Part shown: piece by piece, positions 1 through 5,406 of the stretch
Layout: each line of letters starts with the position of its first letter
Position numbering within the stretch: position 1 is the first letter of the stretch
Source: MWDV01 sp964634255
GTDB lineage: Bacteria; Verrucomicrobiota; Verrucomicrobiia; Limisphaerales; MWDV01
Direction of reading: 5' to 3'
DNA length: 9,067 bases
Assembly (NCBI GenBank): GCA_964634255.1
Contig: CAZWJC010000278.1
Span: 1-9,067, forward strand
Notes under the pieces: model-generated
Told to the model about the DNA's origin: nothing
The model's database searches: none
The model's input: the letters and a program-made list of their open reading frames with translations, nothing else
Position numbers and translations under genes: made by a program

Positions 1-434
1 CTCGTTTTTGAGTTGCCCATCGCGCAAGAACAGGCCGCCGTTGACCGGCAGATCAACCACGCTTGCAGCGTCAGCACGCCTGCCCCCAACCAAGCGGTGT
101 GGAGCGTTTGGGCCATGAGCGCCGCGATGTACCTCGCCAGATCGCCAGGATACCGGACCGATTCCTGAAGAAAATCCGGCCCCCAAAAGAAGACCGGAAA
201 GTCGGCAATCCCTCCAATTCCGTGGTAAAGCAGTCCCACATCCACCCAAACCCAGAGGCAGAGCCATATCGTCGCGAAGATTGCCACCTCCTGGAATATC
301 CTCGCTCGGCCTGCTTCCCATCGGACCGCCAGATATGCGCTGCCGTGCGACGTCGTCCGCCGATTCAGGATTGTCGAGTCGGGCGGTGTCGCGGCTCCGT
401 GACCTTGGCTTCGGCGTACTGATTTGGGTTTCAT
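1..434 (-). CDS. N-terminal part of a polytopic membrane protein, possibly DUF6057-like (partial)
   Basis: An open frame reads from an ATG at 434-432 leftwards off the window edge, giving 144 complete codons with no stop. Residues 1-45 are polar and basic. Residues about 48-72 form a strongly hydrophobic, Trp-rich segment (IFATIWLCLWVWVDVGLLYH). A loop with an FPVFFWGPDF motif follows near 79-88, then PGDLARYIAALMAQ near 96-109, and a second hydrophobic segment WLGAGVLTLQAWLIC near 115-129. This order of one Trp-rich helix, an LLYHG-like motif, an FFW...F loop, a PG-L-YI-A loop and WLGA-L-L recalls the N-terminus of the large uncharacterised DUF6057 membrane proteins. That match is from memory and tentative. 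There is no clear Shine-Dalgarno sequence. It lies 62 bp downstream of the isomerase-like gene on the same strand and could share its transcript. Function unknown. Confidence 0.6.
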   Translation of the reverse strand, partial: MKPKSVRRSQGHGAATPPDSTILNRRTTSHGSAYLAVRWEAGRARIFQEVAIFATIWLCLWVWVDVGLLYHGIGGIADFPVFFWGPDFLQESVRYPGDLARYIAALMAQTLHTAWLGAGVLTLQAWLICRSTAACSCAMGNSKT

Positions 435-496
435 GCCGTCAACCCTGCGGCGCCGCCGTCAGCCGCGCCGCGCCACCATTCACCTGCGCCCCTCTG

Positions 497-1396
497 TCAG
501 ACGTCGCAGATCTGAATGCCCTGCCGCAACGAGGCGAGTGCGTCGGGTCGCTTCGGGACGAATTCCTGCGCCACGTAGCCCTTGTAGCCCGTGTCCACGA
601 TGGTTTGCATGATGCGCGGGTAGTTGAGTTCCTGCGTGTCATCAATCTCGTTCCGCCCCGGCACGCCGCCAGTGTGGTAATGGTCGAAGTACTGATGGTT
701 CTCCTTGATCGTGTCGCAGATGTCGCCGTCCATGATCTGCATGTGGAAAATGTCATAGAGCAGCTTGAACCGCTCCGAGCCGACGCGCTTCACGAGTTCC
801 ACGCCCCAGGCGGTGTGATCGCACTGGTAATCCTTGTGGCTGCGCTTGCTGTTGAGCAACTCCATGCAGATCGTGACCTTGTGCTGCTCGGCCAGCGGCA
901 TGATCCGCTTCAAACCGATGGCGCAGTCTTCGAGCCCCTTCTGGTCGTCGAGGCCAGCACGATTGCCGGAGAAACAGATCAACCGTTGGAAGCCGGCGTC
1001 CGCCGTCGCCTTGATGTGACCTTCGTAGGCTTGAACGAGCTTGTCGTGGTGCTCGACACGGTTGAAGGCCTTGTTGATGCCGCCCAGGCCGTCAATCGTC
1101 GGGTTGCTCACCATCGAGCAAACGAGGCCGTATTTCTTGACCACCTCGAATTCGTTCGGACTGAGCAGGTCAATGGCGACCATACCCATCTCTTTGCCGG
1201 CCTTGCAGAGGTCGTCGAGCGAGATCTTGCCGTAGCACCAGCGACAGGCGGAGTGGTTGATGCGTCCTTTGAGTTTCATGGGAGTCGTGGCCTCAGCGGC
1301 GGTAAGGCTGTTGGGCAGTTGGGTTGCGAGGGCCGCGCCGGCAGCGGTGCCGGCCAGTCTGCGGATCGCCGTGCGGCGGGAAAGCTTGTTGCTCAT
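497..1396 (-). CDS. Tat-exported TIM-barrel protein, hydroxypyruvate isomerase-like (sugar phosphate isomerase/epimerase superfamily)
   Basis: 299 residues. The start at 1396 is chosen because it puts a twin-arginine signal at the very N-terminus: SRRTAIRRLAG at 6-16, a hydrophobic Ala-rich stretch, then a likely cleavage near TAAEA (32-36). An upstream in-frame TTG at 1435 would only add 13 unlikely residues. The mature part matches the xylose isomerase-like TIM-barrel (AP endonuclease family 2) fold, closest to Hyi-type proteins. Visible motifs are MELLNSK with Glu179, LYDIFHMQIMDGD with Asp215 and His218, the HYHTGGVPGRNEID loop (His241, Glu250) followed by NYP, and GYVAQEF with Glu278. 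The Glu/Asp/His/Glu set fits the divalent-metal site of the family. E. coli Hyi interconverts hydroxypyruvate and tartronate semialdehyde in the cytoplasm. An exported paralogue need not use that substrate, so the reaction is uncertain. It is divergent from the glycosidase at 1518, which suggests a carbohydrate role. Confidence 0.88.
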   Translation of the reverse strand: MSNKLSRRTAIRRLAGTAAGAALATQLPNSLTAAEATTPMKLKGRINHSACRWCYGKISLDDLCKAGKEMGMVAIDLLSPNEFEVVKKYGLVCSMVSNPTIDGLGGINKAFNRVEHHDKLVQAYEGHIKATADAGFQRLICFSGNRAGLDDQKGLEDCAIGLKRIMPLAEQHKVTICMELLNSKRSHKDYQCDHTAWGVELVKRVGSERFKLLYDIFHMQIMDGDICDTIKENHQYFDHYHTGGVPGRNEIDDTQELNYPRIMQTIVDTGYKGYVAQEFVPKRPDALASLRQGIQICDV

Positions 1397-1453
1397 GGGC
1401 TGAGTACTAGCATGGACCGCAGGGATTTCACGCAAAAAGTTGTTCGGAAGACT

Positions 1454-1487
1454 CAGTCAGTTTCCAGCGCGCGATTGTCACTGACTG
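1454..1487. repeat. 8-bp inverted repeat overlapping the glycosidase promoter (possible operator)
   Basis: CAGTCAGT at 1454-1461 is the exact reverse complement of ACTGACTG at 1480-1487, with an 18-bp centre. Arm centres are 26 bp apart, between two and three helical turns. The right arm lies between the candidate -35 and -10 boxes and the left arm just upstream. A dimeric regulator bound here would affect the glycosidase promoter and could also affect the divergent isomerase-like gene. No regulator gene is in view. Confidence 0.35.
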
Positions 1488-1503
1488 CGTTTTCACATAC
1501 GAT
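1475..1503 (+). promoter_or_regulatory. Sigma70-like promoter for the glycosidase gene
   Basis: TTGTCA (1475-1480) is a 5/6 match to the -35 consensus. It is followed after exactly 17 bp by TACGAT (1498-1503), a 4/6 match to the -10 consensus. Transcription would begin near 1510, leaving a leader of only about 8 nt before the ATG at 1518. That agrees with the lack of a Shine-Dalgarno sequence there. The call rests on pattern matching alone. Confidence 0.4.
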
Positions 1504-1517
1504 CGCTCGACCTTGAA

Positions 1518-3095
1518 ATGACTCAGAACTTAGGAACCTTTTTGGCGCGCTTCGGATATGCGGTTGTCTGCTGCGCCCTCGTCAGTGATTTGCATGCTGC
1601 CGGTGACTCGGCGCACCCGTCCGCGCCAGGCGTCGCGGTCAACCGGAAGGTTCCCATCCCCACTTTGACCTTTGAGGACAGTCGTCTTGACGCCACCCTG
1701 GGGCAAACCTACCGGGCGGCGCTGGACAATCTGCTCATCACGAACACGCTGCCCGCGGACTTGAAGAAGTACAACCGCACTGGGCTGCTCACCGGCGATC
1801 CGCCGATGCTCATCCGGGCCGGCGGCGATTACCAGGATCCCTGGACCCGCGACGCGTCTGTGAACTCCTGGAATGCCGCGAGCCTGCTTTGCCCTGAAGC
1901 CGCGCAGAACACGCTTTGGGCGGTTTGTGAGCGGCAGCCGAACGGCCGGCTCATTGTCCAACGGGACAACCAATGGTGGGACAAGCTGATTTGGGTCACG
2001 GCCGCCTGGAACCACTACGCAACCACCGGCGACCGGACCTTTCTTGGCGCGGCGCTCGAGGCAACCGAGGAAAGCCTCATGGAGATGCTGCAGACGCGCT
2101 TCGACCCCGAGTATGGCCTCTTTCAAGGGCCCTCACATCTGGCCGACGGGATTGCCGGCTACCCGGCGCCGTTCGATGATCCCAAAGGCGCATCCAGCTT
2201 CATCCTCGATTATGCCGGCGCCGATAAGATGATGACGCTTAGCGCCAATGCGATTGCGTATCACGCCCTGCGGTGCGCCGCGAAGATGGCTGTGGCTTTG
2301 AACAAGCACCCCGCGTCCACCAGTGAGTGGAACCGAAAGGCCGATGCGCTCAAAGCCGCGATCAACCGGCACTTCTGGCTGGCTGAAAAAGGATCGTATG
2401 CCTACTTGTTGCAGGGGACGGGCGCGCAGCGTGGGGAACTGGCCGACTTCCAGGAGGCGACCGGAATCTCTCTCGTTATCCTGTTTGGCATCGCGGACAG
2501 TGGACGGGCCTCGCGGATGGTCGCGAACACAAAGACGACCGAGTTCGGCATTCCGCTGGTTGAGCCCGAGATCCCGCGCTACAGCGCGGCCCAGCCGAGT
2601 CGCCACGGTCGGGTGATCTGGCCGATGGCGCAAGGTTACTGGGCCGCGGCAGCGGCTCGCGTCGGCCAGGTTTCTCTCTTTCAGCGCGAGACCGAAGCGT
2701 TGGCGGGCATGGTCAAAGGTTCGGGCTGGCACTTCTGGGAAATTTACCACCCGGCTACCGGCAAGCCCGAAGGCGGCTGGCAGTGTGGCGCGCATTGGAA
2801 CTCCTGCGCGGATCAGACTTGGTCGGCCACGGCGTATCTCCGCATGATTCATTACGGTTTATTCGGCATGACTTTCGAGCCGGAGGGTATCCGGTTTGCG
2901 CCGGCATTGCCGGTAGCGTGGGGGCGGGTGGCCCTGACGAGTCTTTCCTACCGCGGGCAACAGCTTGAGATTCGTCTCTCCGGCCGAGGCACTCGTATCA
3001 AGCAATTCCGTTTGGATGGCAAGCTGACCAAGAGTCCGTTTCTGCCGGCGGCCTTGACTGGCAAGCACGAGGTCGCGATCACGCTCGGAGAATGA
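1518..3095 (+). CDS. Secreted six-hairpin (alpha/alpha)6 glycoside hydrolase, MGH1-like
   Basis: 525 residues. Residues 8-28 form a Sec signal peptide with probable cleavage after LHA (25-27), so the enzyme is periplasmic or exported. The body is Trp-rich with alternating helices typical of the six-hairpin glycosidase superfamily (GH15/63/78/94-like). Key stretches are DPWTRDASVNSWNAA (108-121), DNQWWDKLIWVTAAWNHY (150-167), FDPEYGLFQGPSH (195-207), WPMAQGYWAAAA (368-379) and HWNSCADQTWSATAYLRMIH (426-445). The WxRD motif and the downstream acidic residues are the likely active-site elements. Residues about 450-525 (GIRFAPALP, YRGQQLEIRLSG) look like the C-terminal beta-sandwich common in this clan. 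The substrate cannot be read from the sequence; alpha-linked glucans or rhamnosides are possible. The start follows a near-leaderless promoter. The stop overlaps an ATG (ATGA, 3092-3095) in the frame of the next gene. Confidence 0.82.
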   Translation: MTQNLGTFLARFGYAVVCCALVSDLHAAGDSAHPSAPGVAVNRKVPIPTLTFEDSRLDATLGQTYRAALDNLLITNTLPADLKKYNRTGLLTGDPPMLIRAGGDYQDPWTRDASVNSWNAASLLCPEAAQNTLWAVCERQPNGRLIVQRDNQWWDKLIWVTAAWNHYATTGDRTFLGAALEATEESLMEMLQTRFDPEYGLFQGPSHLADGIAGYPAPFDDPKGASSFILDYAGADKMMTLSANAIAYHALRCAAKMAVALNKHPASTSEWNRKADALKAAINRHFWLAEKGSYAYLLQGTGAQRGELADFQEATGISLVILFGIADSGRASRMVANTKTTEFGIPLVEPEIPRYSAAQPSRHGRVIWPMAQGYWAAAAARVGQVSLFQRETEALAGMVKGSGWHFWEIYHPATGKPEGGWQCGAHWNSCADQTWSATAYLRMIHYGLFGMTFEPEGIRFAPALPVAWGRVALTSLSYRGQQLEIRLSGRGTRIKQFRLDGKLTKSPFLPAALTGKHEVAITLGE

Positions 3096-3169
3096 GTGAA
3101 CCCAGCTTTGATGCTGATTGCGGCCTTGCACAAAAACCATACGGTGAAGAGAGTTCGTGGGTCGGCAAC

Positions 3170-4051
3170 ATGAAACTCTACGACGCCCACAATCATCTCC
3201 AGGACGCCCGCTTCGGCGGGCGGCAGGCGGAACTACTAGAAGCCTGCCGGCAGGTAGGCGTCGCGCGCATGGTCGTGAACGGCTCGTGCGAAGCGGATTG
3301 GCCGGACGTGCTGGCGTTGGCCAAGCGGTTTCCCCTCACCCGACCTTCGGTCACCCGCTCCCCATCCGATGGGGAGAGAGGCACGACGCGCGGAGTCTCC
3401 GCAGAGGATTCGCTCCCCGCCATCCTTCCCAGTTTCGGCTACCATCCCTGGTACATTCACGAGCGCACGCCCGACTGGCTGCAAAACCTGACCCGCTTTC
3501 TCGACTTCGCGCCCTCCGCCGTGGGCGAAATCGGCTTGGATCGTTGGAAGCCCGGCCTGGCCTATGATGGGCAGGAGGAGGTTTTCGTCGCGCAACTGCG
3601 GCTCGCCGCGGAGCGGAATCTGCCGGTGAGCATTCATTGCCTACAGGCGTGGGGGCGATTGTACGACTTGCTCAAAGCCGGGCCGCGCCCGGAGCGGGGC
3701 TTTCTCCTGCACAGCTATGGCGGGCCGCAGGAAATGGTGAAGCCTCTGGCCGACCTGGGCGCGTATTTCTCGCTGCCCGGCTACTTCGCGCACGAACGCA
3801 AGCACCGCCAGCGCGAAACCTTCAAGCATCTGCCCCGCGAGCGGCTGCTCATCGAAACCGACGCGCCGGATCAGAGTCTGCCGGACACGCGGAATCGCTT
3901 TCCGTTGACCGAACCCGCCACCGGCAAACCGCTGAATCATCCGGCGAACTTGGCCGCGGTTTACGCGTTCGCCGCCGAATTGCTGGGTGAGCCGCTGGAA
4001 AGTATGGCGGCGCGCATGGAGGATAACTTCCGCCGGCTGTTTGGCGGGTGA
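3170..4051 (+). CDS. TatD-family metal-dependent hydrolase carrying an in-frame repeat insertion
   Basis: 293 residues from the ATG at 3170, chosen because family homology begins at MKLYDAHNHL. An in-frame ATG at 3092 overlaps the glycosidase stop (ATGA) and would add 26 residues by translational coupling, so it remains possible. TatD proteins are TIM-barrel hydrolases of the amidohydrolase superfamily, usually DNases or deacylases in the cytoplasm. All expected metal ligands are visible: HNH (His7, His9), GEIGLD (Glu120), SIHCLQAW (His156), LLHSYGG (His181) and ETDAPDQ (Asp231). The C-terminus LNHPANLAAVYAFAA is also typical. Residues 56-82 have no counterpart in canonical TatD, which passes directly from the KLAR-like helix to the GVHPH-like strand (here FGYHPW at 89-94). 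These 27 residues are encoded by a palindromic repeat. Because the frame and every ligand survive, the enzyme is probably still functional. It is likely co-transcribed with the glycosidase. Confidence 0.9.
   Translation: MKLYDAHNHLQDARFGGRQAELLEACRQVGVARMVVNGSCEADWPDVLALAKRFPLTRPSVTRSPSDGERGTTRGVSAEDSLPAILPSFGYHPWYIHERTPDWLQNLTRFLDFAPSAVGEIGLDRWKPGLAYDGQEEVFVAQLRLAAERNLPVSIHCLQAWGRLYDLLKAGPRPERGFLLHSYGGPQEMVKPLADLGAYFSLPGYFAHERKHRQRETFKHLPRERLLIETDAPDQSLPDTRNRFPLTEPATGKPLNHPANLAAVYAFAAELLGEPLESMAARMEDNFRRLFGG
3335..3415. repeat. Palindromic element inserted in frame within the TatD gene
   Basis: 81 bp (27 codons) with no counterpart in canonical TatD. It contains a small hairpin GACC-TTC-GGTC (3342-3352), a perfect 8-bp stem CTCCCCAT/ATGGGGAG (3358-3365, 3369-3376) with a CCG loop, and a 6-bp stem GCGGAG/CTCCGC (3390-3395, 3397-3402) around one T. 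Runs of CCCC flank both sides (3332-3335 and around 3415-3418), possibly a target duplication. The CTCACCCGACCTTCGG and CTCCCCATCC motifs resemble intergenic palindromes I associate with Verrucomicrobiota. The extent is inferred from the protein discontinuity. Confidence 0.7.
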
Positions 4052-4116
4052 ACTCGTACCCGGGGAAATGGGCGATGTACCCGGTCGCGACTGGCCGTGG
4101 CGGTTATTGCCGGAAC

Positions 4117-4226
4117 CGTAGCGCAGACTGGCAGTCTGCTGTATCGCCGACTGGCAGTCGGCAGATCATTCGCTCGCTCCGCAGGTTGCCAACCTGCGAA
4201 ACAGCAGATTACCAATCTGCGCTACG
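4117..4226. repeat. Composite palindromic repeat of four consecutive hairpins with outer inverted arms
   Basis: Four perfect hairpins occur in series: GCAGACT/AGTCTGC (4123-4139, loop GGC), GCCGACT/AGTCGGC (4146-4162, loop GGC), CGCAGGTT/AACCTGCG (4180-4198, loop GCC) and GCAGATT/AATCTGC (4204-4220, loop ACC). The outermost 11 bp are exact inverted repeats (4117-4127, 4216-4226). The first and last 26 bp are inverted copies with three mismatches. Two of these mismatches are a compensatory pair that keeps the hairpin arm intact. The element lies between an intact TatD gene and a fragment of a TatD paralogue. It could act as a transcript end or mRNA-stability structure, but the design is that of a dispersed repeat. 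Confidence 0.9.
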
Positions 4227-4299
4227 TGTTTCGGGCGGGCCGGAGACTTCAGATCGAGGTTGTGCCGGCGTAGAAAGCGGGTTTGGCGGGGCAACAGTT

Positions 4300-4470
4300 T
4301 TTCCATTGACCGACGCCGGCTCCGGCCAGCGGTTGAACCACCCGGCGAACCTGGCGGCGGTTTACGCTTTCGCCGCGACGTTGCTGGGTGAACCCATGGA
4401 AAGTCTTTTGGAGAGTGTGGAGGAGAACTTTCTGCGCTTGTTCGTCGGACTCAGCTGCAGGCTGGCCTGA
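4300..4470 (+). pseudogene. 3' remnant of a second TatD-family gene
   Basis: Reading from 4300, the frame FPLTDAGSGQRLNHPANLAA and onward aligns without gaps to the C-terminus of the intact upstream TatD (its residues 244-293). By eye 34 of 50 residues are identical, including LNHPANLAAVYAFAA and LLGEP. Many nucleotide differences fall in third codon positions, so the fragment comes from a paralogue that had diverged under protein-level selection. Short patches upstream (about 4248-4270, around GATC and TGCCGG) may be more decayed homology. Everything N-terminal, including all metal ligands, is absent. A continuous frame from a GTG at 4048 runs through the hairpin repeat into this fragment (140 codons, stop 4468-4470). 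No product is assigned to it. Confidence 0.75.
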
Positions 4471-4533
4471 GCCTTGATTGAACGATCAAACTCGCTTGCG
4501 CTGCGCTATTTGCGTCCGTCTCGCTAATTGGCG

Positions 4534-5016
4534 TCATGGCGAATGCAGTTCGCTCGCTAGCATATAATCGGTAGGGGCACTGATCCATTGTCCAACGCGA
4601 GGCAGCTTGGCAGTGCGCACCCGCATCCTGTTCAACCACGTATCGCGTCGGGCGACGCAAACGACCCTCCACCTTCGACCTTCCGGAGGCCCTGTCCAAT
4701 ATGGAGTGGGGAAATCCATCGAGATCAGACACGTTGCGCGCCTAGGCAAATTCGTGCCCATGGGCCATGAGGGCCGTCCACGGTAATCCTGGGGGCCTTC
4801 GAGCTCGATCCGCCACCCGGTGAGCGAGACCCCACAACTCTCCCGGTTTGTCACAGCAATTACGGCAGTCTTTCCCATGTAGTTCGTGACATTCTTCACC
4901 GCGAGAAAGACTGCTGGTTTAGAGTCAGAAGGCGCGGCTACCCACATGACTGCCACTATGGTTGCGACGACGGCGATTGCCAGACCCACCAATAGGATTC
5001 GCAAACGCGTTGCCAT
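4534..5016 (-). CDS. Small membrane-anchored protein of unknown function
   Basis: 160 residues from the ATG at 5016. Residues about 7-27 (ILLVGLAIAVVATIVAVMWV) form one transmembrane helix or uncleaved signal anchor after a short basic start, so the remainder is predicted outside the cytoplasmic membrane. The rest is beta-rich in composition (AVFLAVKNVTNYMGKTAVIA, GWRIELEG, WRVVCVARR). Its layout is a 'variable anchor plus VTN-type strand', which I associate with short hypothetical proteins of Verrucomicrobiota. No catalytic motif is seen. Two Cys (61, 96) plus Cys120 could form a disulfide. The gene is convergent with the TatD remnant and divergent from the TPR gene. It has no strong Shine-Dalgarno sequence. 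The anchor and codon pattern favour a real gene; the function is not recognised. Confidence 0.7.
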   Translation of the reverse strand: MATRLRILLVGLAIAVVATIVAVMWVAAPSDSKPAVFLAVKNVTNYMGKTAVIAVTNRESCGVSLTGWRIELEGPQDYRGRPSWPMGTNLPRRATCLISMDFPTPYWTGPPEGRRWRVVCVARRDTWLNRMRVRTAKLPRVGQWISAPTDYMLASELHSP

Positions 5017-5210
5017 AGCCGTCTAACAGTGTCAATGGCACGAAGTGAAGTGAAAGAACCAAAGTGCCGGCTGACCTTTCATCAGGGGCGATCATAGGCC
5101 GGTTGCTGTCGGCGGCAAGGCTCATTTGCGGGCAGGGCTTTGCCCCAGCAGTTCGAGGTTTGCGACAGCGAATTGCTCCTTCCCAAAAGAAGGCGGGGAG
5201 GCATCGGACC

Positions 5211-5229
5211 GCGGACAGTCCCTGTCCGC
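5211..5229. repeat. Perfect hairpin, 8-bp arms, TCC loop
   Basis: GCGGACAG (5211-5218) pairs exactly with CTGTCCGC (5222-5229) around a TCC loop. It has the same size and loop length as the hairpins in the 4117-4226 composite but unrelated arm sequence. No run of T follows, so an intrinsic terminator is unlikely. Confidence 0.75.
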
Positions 5230-5286
5230 AGCGCGGAGTAGCCGCCCGATGGGGTGCAGGTTCCGCTGGGATTGGCAGGTTTTGCC

Positions 5287-5313
5287 GCTGCGCCCGGGGA
5301 CCGGGCGCGCTCC
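5287..5313. repeat. GC-rich hairpin repeat, copy 1 (GCGCCCGG / CCGGGCGC)
   Basis: GCGCCCGG (5290-5297) and CCGGGCGC (5301-5308) are perfect arms around GGA. Together with flanking GCT and GCTCC, this 27-bp unit recurs at 8923-8948 with one substitution and one missing base. Two copies 3.6 kb apart with shared flanks show it is a dispersed repeat and not chance GC richness. Confidence 0.75.
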
Positions 5314-5406
5314 TCCTGACCGCCACTTTCGTTCACACCGGGCGACAACTCCTCGCTTTCACCTTCTCGCGCGCTTGGATAATCTGCGCGGCAGATTTCT
5401 GGTTCC

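Larger units (their letters stand above)
5017..5406. other. 390-bp intergenic region between divergent genes
   Basis: No credible gene is seen. The region contains two perfect hairpins (5211-5229 and 5290-5308) and a possible -10 box GATAAT at 5378-5383, about 24 bp before the TPR gene start. No convincing -35 box lies at the right distance. The hairpins look like dispersed repeats and not like a riboswitch; no T-run follows either of them. Confidence 0.6.

Noticed and set aside
1397..1435. Upstream TTG start for the isomerase-like protein
   Set aside because: It would place 13 residues before the twin-arginine motif without any ribosome binding site. The ATG at 1396 gives a standard Tat signal.
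281..1516. Long plus-strand frame of about 411 codons opposite the isomerase-like gene
   Set aside because: It is antisense to a gene with clear family motifs and a Tat signal. Its own translation shows no domain and has the Val/Leu/Ala-rich look of a GC-rich shadow frame.
3243..3254. Perfect 12-bp palindrome CCTGCCGGCAGG inside TatD
   Set aside because: It encodes part of the normal helix (ACRQVGV) with no disturbance to the protein and has no loop, so it is probably a chance product of GC-rich codons.
4056..4084. 8-bp direct repeat GTACCCGG after the TatD stop (4056-4063 and 4077-4084)
   Set aside because: It is short and isolated and fits chance. It has no link to the nearby hairpin element boundaries.
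4117..4226. CRISPR array or tRNA-like structure
   Set aside because: There are no regularly spaced identical repeats with unique spacers. The hairpins differ in sequence and do not form a cloverleaf or carry anticodon-arm features.
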